NCBI GenBank assembly: GCA_015066935.1
Contig: SVNK01000002.1
Coordinates: 1 to 64,000, forward strand
DNA: 64,000 nucleotides
Reading direction: 5' to 3'
Source of the DNA: Ruminococcus sp.
GTDB taxonomy: Bacteria; Bacillota; Clostridia; Oscillospirales; Ruminococcaceae
Of this stretch, positions 1-6,274 are shown piece by piece. Under the pieces are notes generated by a model. That model saw nothing but the letters and a program-made list of their open reading frames with translations. It did not search any database and was not told the DNA's origin. Each line of letters starts with the position of its first letter. Within the stretch, counting starts at the first letter, position 1. Both the position numbers and the translations under genes were made by a program.

Positions 1-51
1 GATTGTTTTTTTGAATTCTTCACTGTATCGTGGACTTTTCTTTCCTGCCAT
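1..51 (-). mobile_element. IS3-type transposase OrfA, N-terminal fragment at window edge
   Basis: Read on the minus strand, an ATG at 51 preceded by an AGGAGG ribosome site opens 17 codons that begin MAGKKSPRYSEEFKK and run off the window. A short basic start of this kind followed by SEEFK is typical of the helix-turn-helix OrfA of IS3-family insertion sequences. Only the N-terminus is visible, so family assignment rests on this motif alone. The IS probably cut off the start of the MobC-like gene that follows. Confidence 0.55.
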
Positions 52-125
52 TTCTTTTTCCTCCTGCCCTTTTCTTTTATTATACCTTGTCTTTCTCTTT
101 TTGTCTACTTTTTTAGTATAGCACC

Positions 126-379
126 ATGAGCGATTTTGTACGCTCTCTTATATTCGGAAAAATAAGCTGATACTTCTCTCCGAAGGGTCGGAAATAGCAA
201 AGGCACTATTCCTTATTCATACTGACCTTGAATATTTTCGCAGTAATGGGGGTATTCCTGAAGAATCGGCAAGAGCTATAACAGAATCACTTAATGATGT
301 ATCAACTAAGCTCAACGAAGTATCTGCAAAGCTGACAGATATTCACGCTGATAATGAGGAGGTCGGTTGCGATGAGTGA
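126..379 (+). pseudogene. Broken MobC-like mobilisation accessory protein
   Basis: Two frames must be joined to read this gene: MSDFVRSLIFGK from 126 ends at a stop, and the next frame continues from about 161 as LLSEGSEIAKALF to a TGA at 377-379. The combined product resembles the C-terminal half of MobC-type relaxosome proteins, which carry an SDYIR-like stretch followed by a helical tail. The stop overlaps the ATG of the relaxase fragment at 372, as is usual for mobC-relaxase pairs. The frameshift near 161 and the missing N-terminus show that it is dead. Family assignment is from motif memory, not a search. Confidence 0.45.
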
Positions 380-476
380 ACTTAATGCAATGACAGCTAT
401 CCTCAAGTTCATTAACGGACGCAATGATAATGCCGATTCTTTAAGAGTAGTCTGTGACTATACCACAGACAATTAG
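372..476 (+). pseudogene. Relaxase N-terminal remnant
   Basis: An ATG after a GAGGAGG-type ribosome site opens 34 codons (MSELNAMTAILKFINGRNDN...) ending in TAG at 474-476. Clostridial mobilisation relaxases often start with a short strand, a conserved Asn or Gly turn and a CDY stretch, and this fragment has VCDYTTD at residues 27-33. In the same frame, directly after the stop, the sequence reads PDKG and then runs into tyrosine-recombinase sequence. This is what an internal deletion joining two genes of one element would give. Only the first part of the relaxase survives. Confidence 0.45.
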
Positions 477-1130
477 CCTGATAAGGGTTCGTATATTGAG
501 ACACCGATTGTTCTTGCAATGATACTTGGACTGAGAAGGTCTGAAATAATAGGTATCACGTGGGATAACGTTGATTTCGAAAATAAAATGCTCCATATCA
601 GACAGAGCGTAGTAGTGGGCGATTCAAGTATTCTCCCTAAAGATACATTCAAAGTAATCGGAAACACTCAAGGCAAGAAAAAAAGAGAGCTTATTCTTAA
701 ATACTTTCTCAAAACAGCCAGCAGTGAACGCAGCTTTCATATGAATGATGCCCTGTACAGATATCTGAAAAATCTCAAGTCTAAACAGGAGGTTATGCTG
801 AGGGAAACAGAGGCATACAGAGATTTTGTTTGTGTAAATGATGTGGGAATGTTGATCATACCTGATGTAATAACAGCACAGTTCAGAAAGCTTCTTGACA
901 GAAACGGTCTGCCGCATATTAAGTTCCATGCACTGCGACATTCCTGCATCAGTCTTCTTGCTAATAATACGGCATTCTCAATGAAACAGATACAGGATTA
1001 CGCTGGACACGGAGATTTTCTCACTACCTTTAACGTGTACAGTCATGCTGATAATTCAGCCAAAAAGACTGAAATGGATTATATTACAAGCTGTTTTGAC
1101 GATTTGTTTGATGACGATAATAACAGCTGA
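477..1130 (+). pseudogene. Tyrosine recombinase (integrase), catalytic domain only
   Basis: The frame encodes the C-terminal catalytic domain of a phage-type integrase. GLRRSE holds the first catalytic Arg, HALRHSC is the HxxR box, and GHGDFLTTFNVYSH holds the later His and the Tyr nucleophile. The N-terminal arm-binding and core-binding domains are absent: the open frame starts after the TAG at 474-476, and the first ATG at 519 lies inside the domain. Such integrases drive excision of integrative conjugative elements. The gene ends about 120 bp from a tRNA-His 3' end, a usual attachment site. It is non-functional as a full integrase, though its active site is intact. Confidence 0.8.
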
Positions 1131-1184
1131 GTATTATCTGAAAACAGGTGCTTCCATGTTGATGGAAGCACTTGTAAATCAAGG

Positions 1185-1207
1185 ATATTAGGAAAAATAT
1201 TAGGAAA
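1185..1207. repeat. Two 11-bp direct repeats ATATTAGGAAA
   Basis: ATATTAGGAAA occurs at 1185-1195 and again at 1197-1207, between the integrase 3' end and the tRNA-His gene. Short direct repeats beside a tyrosine integrase gene are often arm-type binding sites; that role is inferred from position only. Confidence 0.4.
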
Positions 1208-1243
1208 TAAAAATATAAGCACTTCCGATTTCTCGAAAGTGCC
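1207..1243 (-). terminator. Terminator of the tRNA cluster
   Basis: On the minus strand a GGCACTT / AAGTGCT hairpin (arms about 1218-1224 and 1236-1242) is followed by a T-rich run, downstream of the three tRNA genes. Confidence 0.6.
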
Positions 1244-1251
1244 TATTCTTC

Positions 1252-1329
1252 TGGGGTGGGAGATGGGATTCGAACCCACGATCTTCGGGACCACAATCCG
1301 ACGCTTTAACCAGCTAAGCTACACCCACC
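1252..1329 (-). tRNA. tRNA-His (GTG)
   Basis: The minus strand gives a cloverleaf with anticodon loop TTGTGGT (anticodon GTG). It has the extra 5' G characteristic of tRNA-His paired with C73, a GGGTTCGAATCCC T arm, and an encoded CCA (1252-1254). First of three co-oriented tRNA genes counted from the left; last to be transcribed. Confidence 0.95.
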
Positions 1330-1366
1330 ATATAAAAATAAACTCTCCATATGAAATGAAGAAAAT

Positions 1367-1443
1367 TGGCGCGCCTTGCTGGATTCGAACCAGCGGCTTA
1401 CTGCTTAGAAGGCAGTTACTCTATCCAGCTGAGTTAAAGGCGC
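1367..1443 (-). tRNA. tRNA-Arg (TCT)
   Basis: Minus-strand cloverleaf with anticodon stem ACTGC/GCAGT around loop CTTCTAA (anticodon TCT), T arm GCTGGTTCGAATCCAGC, acceptor GCGCCTT/AAGGCGC, and encoded CCA at 1367-1369. Confidence 0.95.
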
Positions 1444-1474
1444 AGAAAAATTTTAGCAGCAACCGCTGCTAAGT

Positions 1475-1548
<74 letters not shown>

Positions 1549-1568
1549 ATGTCGTTTCAACAGTTAAT

Positions 1569-1597
1569 ATTTTATCACATAATTCTTGGATTGTCAA
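1569..1597 (-). promoter_or_regulatory. Promoter of the tRNA cluster
   Basis: Minus strand: consensus -35 TTGACA (1592-1597), 17-bp spacer and -10 TAAAAT (1569-1574), 20 bp upstream of tRNA-Gly. Confidence 0.85.
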
Positions 1598-1703
1598 TAG
1601 GTTTTTGAAAAAATATCGCTTTGCACAGAAATGGATATAATAAGTTGCAACAAATGATAATCATGTACAATTTGTTGCGTGAAGACATGATGTTTCTTGT
1701 TAC

Positions 1704-1732
1704 AAAAAAAGTCCGATGAAGCACCGGACTTT
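1704..1732 (-). terminator. Terminator of the flippase gene
   Basis: Minus strand: stem AAAGTCCG/CGGACTTT (1725-1732 with 1708-1715) followed by seven Ts, 40 bp after the flippase stop codon. Confidence 0.85.
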
Positions 1733-1774
1733 CCTGACTTAATGATTAAATCGGATGTGTTATTATACGTCTGT

Positions 1775-3202
1775 TTACCTATGGAGAACTTTCTTTACAG
1801 TTTCAAGAAGCGACTGGTAATTCTTATAGATGATAAATACAAGGAGAACAGTGGTCCAGATGACGTATCCGAACGGCTTTCCTATTATCATCCAGCACAT
1901 TATCAGAAGGGCGGAAGTGTTGAGCAGATTGTTAATACCGTTGAACTTGAAGGGGATATAGTAACGTGCGTCGATAATTCTTGCCCAGAAGCAGAGATAA
2001 TAGCTCATGAATGTGGCAATAGCCGCACCCTGTATTCCCCAGACAGGAATAAGGAAGAAGTTGAGGATGAGGTTTGAAACGCTTGCGGCAAAGCTTGTCC
2101 AGAAGGAATTCTTCGTGTGTTTGGTAGCAGCGTAGATGCTGCTGAGGAACTGGTCTAAGCACATGAACAGAACCGCAACAACGAGCACCGGCGAGTACTT
2201 GTAAACATCACCATATTCAGCGTATTCAGATGTTTTGACAAAAATTTTGGTGATGAAATAAACACCTGCAATGAGGAAACCTGAAGCGATGAATAACAGA
2301 GACTCATATGCACTGTAGACTTTCTCATAGAACTGGCTTCTGTCCTTTGAGTCGTTTTCCATTATAGCGGACATATTCCACGCCGAATAAAAAATGGTGG
2401 AAATAACTGAGATGAGGTTGGGGACGGTTGTTGCGTAACTGTAGATACCAGCCGCATCTTCACCGAGCTGGACGACATCACTGTGCATATAGCGTATAAA
2501 GAGAGTGTCGGAGAAACCTGTGATAACCCACATGATGACCGTAGGAATAAGAGGAACAGCGAATTTCATCATGCTTGTAGCAAGACGTCTGTTATAGAGT
2601 CTCGGACTGAAGTAATTATGGAGCTTGGCAACGATAAACAGGAACAGTGCCGAAGATAAATCCGAGAATATTACTGCGAGCATAAAGCCTTTGACGCCCC
2701 AATGGAATTTGGCTATAAAAACGACATTGAATATGAAAAGCATCAGCGTTGCAAAAATACCGTCAACTGCAAACAGCTTGACCATACCTTTCGCTCGGAC
2801 GAATTGAGAGCATAGTGCTCTCAAAGCAGAGGTGCAGACGTAAATAAGCAGCAGTATTGTATAACCGTCGATGAAATCAAGAAATGATACGAGTCTGAAC
2901 AGCGGACTGCAAAGCACCATCAATCCGAGACCGAGAAAGTTCAGAACTGCAGCTGTAGTAAAGACTTCACCCTTGTTGTATTTTTTGTCGAGTCCGAAGC
3001 GGATGATGGCTTCCGACATTGAGAATGTAAAAATAGGAAGCAGGAAATTTGCCATAATCTCAAGCATTTTTCTTGTACCCGAGTCAGCAGGGTTTATATT
3101 TCCCGTATACAGACGTGTAAGAAGTATGACGAGAATCTTTGAACCAAAGCTACCTATTGCAAAAATCATGGTATTGAAGGCAAGTTTTTTATATTTATTC
3201 AT
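1775..3202 (-). CDS. Polysaccharide (oligosaccharide) flippase, Wzx/MVF family
   Basis: This 475-residue protein is almost wholly hydrophobic, with about 12 to 14 predicted membrane helices, the first directly after MNKYKKLAFNTMIFAIGSFGSK. The N-terminal pattern (FAIGSFGSKILVILLTRLYTG) and length fit the Wzx/polysaccharide_synt family of the MOP superfamily, which flips lipid-linked sugars across the cytoplasmic membrane. Start chosen at 3202 because GGAG lies just upstream. It is a lone transcription unit with its own promoter and terminator and no glycosyltransferase neighbours, so its substrate (capsule, teichoic acid or other glycan) cannot be named. A general MATE drug exporter is less likely given the N-terminal motif. 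Confidence 0.85.
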   Translation of the reverse strand: MNKYKKLAFNTMIFAIGSFGSKILVILLTRLYTGNINPADSGTRKMLEIMANFLLPIFTFSMSEAIIRFGLDKKYNKGEVFTTAAVLNFLGLGLMVLCSPLFRLVSFLDFIDGYTILLLIYVCTSALRALCSQFVRAKGMVKLFAVDGIFATLMLFIFNVVFIAKFHWGVKGFMLAVIFSDLSSALFLFIVAKLHNYFSPRLYNRRLATSMMKFAVPLIPTVIMWVITGFSDTLFIRYMHSDVVQLGEDAAGIYSYATTVPNLISVISTIFYSAWNMSAIMENDSKDRSQFYEKVYSAYESLLFIASGFLIAGVYFITKIFVKTSEYAEYGDVYKYSPVLVVAVLFMCLDQFLSSIYAATKHTKNSFWTSFAASVSNLILNFFLIPVWGIQGAAIATFMSYYLCFWARIIDARYYIPFKFNGINNLLNTSALLIMCWMIIGKPFGYVIWTTVLLVFIIYKNYQSLLETVKKVLHR

Positions 3203-3230
3203 ATTTTACTCCAAAAGAATTGATGAATAT

Positions 3231-3259
3231 ATTATACCACATTTTTTCATATTTGTCAT
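3231..3259 (-). promoter_or_regulatory. Promoter of the flippase gene
   Basis: Minus strand: -35 ATGACA (3254-3259), 17-bp spacer, -10 TATAAT (3231-3236), about 30 bp before the ATG. Confidence 0.7.
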
Positions 3260-3284
3260 CTCTTTAATAAAATATTGTAAATTT

Positions 3285-3323
3285 TTACAAAAAAGCGGCT
3301 CTGCCATAATAAAGGAAGAGCCG
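3285..3323 (-). terminator. Terminator after the lipoprotein pair
   Basis: Minus strand: CGGCTCT/AGAGCCG stem (3317-3323 with 3296-3302) followed by a CTTTTTT tract. Confidence 0.8.
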
Positions 3324-3398
3324 TAATTTCGTGTATTGATAAATGTCGTGCAGGGGAGATTGTATCCTGAAAGAAGAATGGCGATAGAATAAAAAATA

Positions 3399-4115
3399 TT
3401 ATTCTTCTGTATCCTCTTCAAGATCTATATCAAAATCGATGTTAACATCATCGGTATTGATTTCAATATCAAGTGTGCCGAGGGCGTTCTGCATATCCTC
3501 AGCCCATTTTTCAGCGTCGAATTCTGTAAACTTATCAACCTTTTCGACGATAATGCTGCCTGTTGATTCATCCTCGCCTTCAACAATAATAAGTTTACCG
3601 TCCTTATATTTTAAATTTATCGGCTCTTCTTCTTCTTCGTCTGAAGGCTCGTTGATTTCGATTTTAAGTGAATCAGTGCCTGTGATTGTCCATGTACAAG
3701 CAATATCTCCGGCATTCTCTTCGTCGATAGGACTTGCAAATGTACATTTTCCGTCCTTTTCGATTGTAAGGTGCATCATAGCTGATATGGGCATTCCGAA
3801 GAATTCTGTCAGCTCCATGCCTTCCATAATCATTTTCTTGCTTTCCCATTTACCGAGAATGTTTTCTTCAAGGCTGCCCTTATCGCCGCCCTTGTTCTCA
3901 GTTTCAGCCTCAGTTTCAGCTTCGGTTTCCTTTTCGGAAGATTCTTCAGTTGAATCCTCTGTAGTTTTTTCCTCTGAAGCTTCTGTTGTCTTGTCCTCAG
4001 AAGAAGCTGTTGTTGAAGCAGTTTCCTTTTCGGAACTGCTGTCTGTTTTTCCGCATGCAACGAATGTGCATCCGAGCATCATGCAGCTTACGAGCATTGC
4101 AATTAATTTTTTCAT
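3399..4115 (-). CDS. Secreted lipoprotein with Ser/Thr/Glu-rich linker, paralogue of upstream gene
   Basis: The protein has 238 residues. It starts with a lipoprotein signal (MKKLIAMLVSCMMLGC...VAC; acylated Cys at 16 or 21), then an approximately 60-residue low-complexity linker of Ser, Thr and Glu. A globular domain begins at ILGKWESKKMI (about residue 85) and resembles lipocalin-like domains. The end is very acidic (DINTDDVNIDFDIDLEEDTEE). The globular part aligns closely with the gene just upstream (LGKW, MP.S..MHLTI, SPIDE, TWT). The linker suggests the domain is held away from the membrane or through the wall. Function unknown; binding rather than catalysis is the more natural guess. 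Confidence 0.75.
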   Translation of the reverse strand: MKKLIAMLVSCMMLGCTFVACGKTDSSSEKETASTTASSEDKTTEASEEKTTEDSTEESSEKETEAETEAETENKGGDKGSLEENILGKWESKKMIMEGMELTEFFGMPISAMMHLTIEKDGKCTFASPIDEENAGDIACTWTITGTDSLKIEINEPSDEEEEEPINLKYKDGKLIIVEGEDESTGSIIVEKVDKFTEFDAEKWAEDMQNALGTLDIEINTDDVNIDFDIDLEEDTEE

Positions 4116-4142
4116 AGTAATAATTCCTTTCTTAATCCGATA

Positions 4143-4643
4143 TCATTGCAGGGGGTCGTCAATAGTCGGAATAAAGTCTTCGCCCAGAACGAGCGAATCA
4201 TAGTTGTCGAACTCGGTGACTTTTTCGAGTATGAATTCTTCCGATGAATCACTTTTGGCAACGAGCTGACCGTTTTTGTATTCGAGGAGCTGAATATTAT
4301 CATCCTTATTGAAATCTGAGGAAGCTTTGTCCTGTTCGTTAATATCAAAAGTAACAGTAATCACATCTCCGTTTTCAGTCCACGTGCCGTTACCCGAACT
4401 GGATTCATCTATTGGTGATTCCATGATAAAGCTGCCGTCGTCATTAATAGTGAGGTGCATAAGAACGCTCATTGGCATACTGTGAAGGTCGGTGATTTCG
4501 CTGCCCTCTGAAATCAGTTTTGCGCATTGCCATTTTCCGACAAATTTGCTTTCAGGCTCTTGTTTTTCTTTTTCATCGCACGATGCAAAGCATAATGACG
4601 CTGAAATACACAAGGAAGCCAGAAAACATAGGTTTTTTTTCAT
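4143..4643 (-). CDS. Small secreted lipoprotein, paralogue of downstream gene
   Basis: The 166-residue product starts at 4643 (MKKNLCFLASLC), where GGAG sits at the proper distance; a longer frame from 4670 lacks this. The signal peptide ends at a lipobox Cys (C18 or C22, CFASC). The mature domain VGKWQCAKLISEG...MPMSVLMHLTI...ESPIDE is shared with the next gene, but the long Ser/Thr/Glu linker is missing. The two genes are 27 bp apart and probably co-transcribed. The pair looks like a recent tandem duplication that diverged in stalk length. Function unknown. Confidence 0.75.
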   Translation of the reverse strand: MKKNLCFLASLCISASLCFASCDEKEKQEPESKFVGKWQCAKLISEGSEITDLHSMPMSVLMHLTINDDGSFIMESPIDESSSGNGTWTENGDVITVTFDINEQDKASSDFNKDDNIQLLEYKNGQLVAKSDSSEEFILEKVTEFDNYDSLVLGEDFIPTIDDPLQ

Positions 4644-4685
4644 ACACCCATCTCCGTTTACAATTGGCATTTACAATACTTTCTT

Positions 4686-4714
4686 ATTATATCATTCTTC
4701 AATTTAAAAGTAAA
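4686..4714 (-). promoter_or_regulatory. Promoter of the lipoprotein pair
   Basis: Minus strand: -35 TTTACT (4709-4714), 17-bp spacer, -10 TATAAT (4686-4691). Confidence 0.7.
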
Positions 4715-4892
4715 GGGGATTTTTAAAAGAAATAATTTCATTTCGCAGACTTGATTGTGGTGATTATGCACAGTTTATCGGCGTTTTTACACACGATTAT
4801 CACATTGCGGTCAATGTGATTTCAAGGTGATACGGCACTGAGCTTATGCAATGTTCCTATAATAATTATTGAAAAAATACAATGGATACAGC

Positions 4893-4921
4893 TTGCTGAA
4901 CAATGAAAAATCTGGTATAAT
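4893..4921 (+). promoter_or_regulatory. Probable sbcDC promoter
   Basis: -35 TTGCTG (4893-4898), 17-bp spacer, -10 TATAAT (4916-4921). Transcription would start at about 4928, exactly at the left end of the inverted-repeat element, giving a leader of about 200 nt before sbcD. Confidence 0.6.
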
Positions 4922-4927
4922 AGTAAT

Positions 4928-5087
4928 GGCAACACCGTACAAAGCCCGACTTACGGCTTAGCACGAAATCTGCTGGCATATTATCCGCCATATCGCACAA
5001 AAATTCCTTGACATACGTCAGTATGCCTTCAGAATTTCTGTACAATCTGATTTCGCATCTTTCGCACAAGCTCTGTGCGGTATTGCC
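4928..5087. repeat. MITE-like element with terminal inverted repeats (long copy)
   Basis: The stretch begins GGCAACACCGTACAAAGC and ends with the reverse complement GGCAATACCGCACAGAGC, so the ends form an 18-bp imperfect inverted repeat around a 125-bp core. A shortened relative lies at 56324-56369. The core is open in one minus-strand frame, which appears incidental. A further inverted copy of the right end follows at 5094-5104, so 5075-5104 can form an 11-bp hairpin. It occupies the sbcD leader. Confidence 0.6.
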
Positions 5088-5134
5088 TGAAGACAATACC
5101 GCACTCTGAATATGCGGATTTTGGGGAGGCAGCT

Positions 5135-6274
5135 ATGAAAATACTTCATCTTTCAGACCTTCATCTTGGCAAGCGTGTAAATGAATTTTCAATGACAGAA
5201 GAACAGGAGTACGTTCTGTCACAGGTTCTTGATATTATTGACGCTGAAAAGCCGGAGGCAGTTTTTATTGCAGGTGATGTATATGATAAATCTGTCCCTT
5301 CGGCGGAAGCGGTGGGGATTTTTGATGATTTTCTGTATTCGCTTTCACAGCGGCGTATACAGGTGTTTGTTATAAGCGGCAATCACGATTCACCGGAGCG
5401 TATTGCTTTCGGGGGACGTCTGATGGATTCCAGCGGCATTCATATGTCTCCTGTATATGACGGTGAAATCCGTCCTGTTGAACTTTATGATGAATTCGGA
5501 AGACTGAATGTATATATGCTTCCTTTCATAAAGCCTGTCCATGTAAAGAGGTATCATCCCGATGAAGAAATCAACAGTGCAACCGATGCAATGCGGACGG
5601 TTGTTGCTGAAATGAACGTCAACCCTGAATGCAGGAATATCCTTATAACTCATCAATTTGTTACGGGAGCGTCGCTGAGTCAGTCAGAGGAGTTTTTTGT
5701 GGGAGGTACGGATAATGTGGACGCAGAGGTTTTTGATGTATTTGATTATGTTGCACTCGGTCATATACACCGTCCCCAGAATATCCGTGGCGGACGTATC
5801 AGATACTGCGGAACACTTCTGAAATATTCATTATCGGAAATTGAGCAGGAGAAGTCGGTGACAATTGCGGAAATAGGAAAAAAGGGGAGTCTTGAAATAC
5901 GTACTGTGCCAATCATTCCCGGACGTGACATGAAATCGTATAAGGGGACTTTTGAACAGCTCACCGACATGAAATTCTATGAAAACATAAATACCGATGA
6001 TTATATTTTTATCATTCTGACAGACGAAAATGATATTCCGGATGCTGTCGGGAGACTGAGAAAAATATATCCTAAGATGATGAAGCTGAGCTACGATAAC
6101 AGTCGTACACGTTCAAGGTCGGTTATTACAGAGACGTATGAAGCGGATGAAATACCGCCCGAAAAGCTGTTTTCACTGTTCTATGAGCAGCAGAATAATC
6201 ATTCTATGAGCAGGGAGCAGACTGAGTTTGTTGAAGCTCTCATAAAGGAAGTATGGGAGGAGGAATTGACGTGA
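5135..6274 (+). CDS. sbcD: Exonuclease subunit SbcD (Mre11-type nuclease)
   Basis: The 379-residue product carries the metallophosphoesterase motifs of SbcD in order: SDLHLGK (residues 7-13), AGDVYDK, ISGNHDSP, THQFV and LGHIHRPQ. With SbcC it forms the Mre11-Rad50-like complex that opens hairpins and processes double-strand break ends in the cytoplasm. The start at 5135 (MKILHLSDLHLG) follows GGGGAGG; an in-frame ATG at 5075 lies inside the repeat hairpin. The stop overlaps the GTG start of sbcC by 4 bp, so the two are translationally coupled. Confidence 0.96.
   Translation: MKILHLSDLHLGKRVNEFSMTEEQEYVLSQVLDIIDAEKPEAVFIAGDVYDKSVPSAEAVGIFDDFLYSLSQRRIQVFVISGNHDSPERIAFGGRLMDSSGIHMSPVYDGEIRPVELYDEFGRLNVYMLPFIKPVHVKRYHPDEEINSATDAMRTVVAEMNVNPECRNILITHQFVTGASLSQSEEFFVGGTDNVDAEVFDVFDYVALGHIHRPQNIRGGRIRYCGTLLKYSLSEIEQEKSVTIAEIGKKGSLEIRTVPIIPGRDMKSYKGTFEQLTDMKFYENINTDDYIFIILTDENDIPDAVGRLRKIYPKMMKLSYDNSRTRSRSVITETYEADEIPPEKLFSLFYEQQNNHSMSREQTEFVEALIKEVWEEELT

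Noticed and set aside
1140-1175. GTGCTTCCAT...ATGGAAGCAC hairpin as integrase terminator
   Set aside because: The stem is strong, but no T run follows on the plus strand; left unassigned.
3439-4203. 254-codon Ser-rich plus-strand ORF
   Set aside because: It is the antisense of the Glu/Ser-rich lipoprotein gene; Ser runs mirror Glu/Lys codons.
4866-5096. 76-codon minus-strand ORF over the sbcD leader
   Set aside because: It lies almost wholly inside the inverted-repeat element, has no ribosome site at its ATG, and includes the element ends; more likely a chance frame of the repeat.
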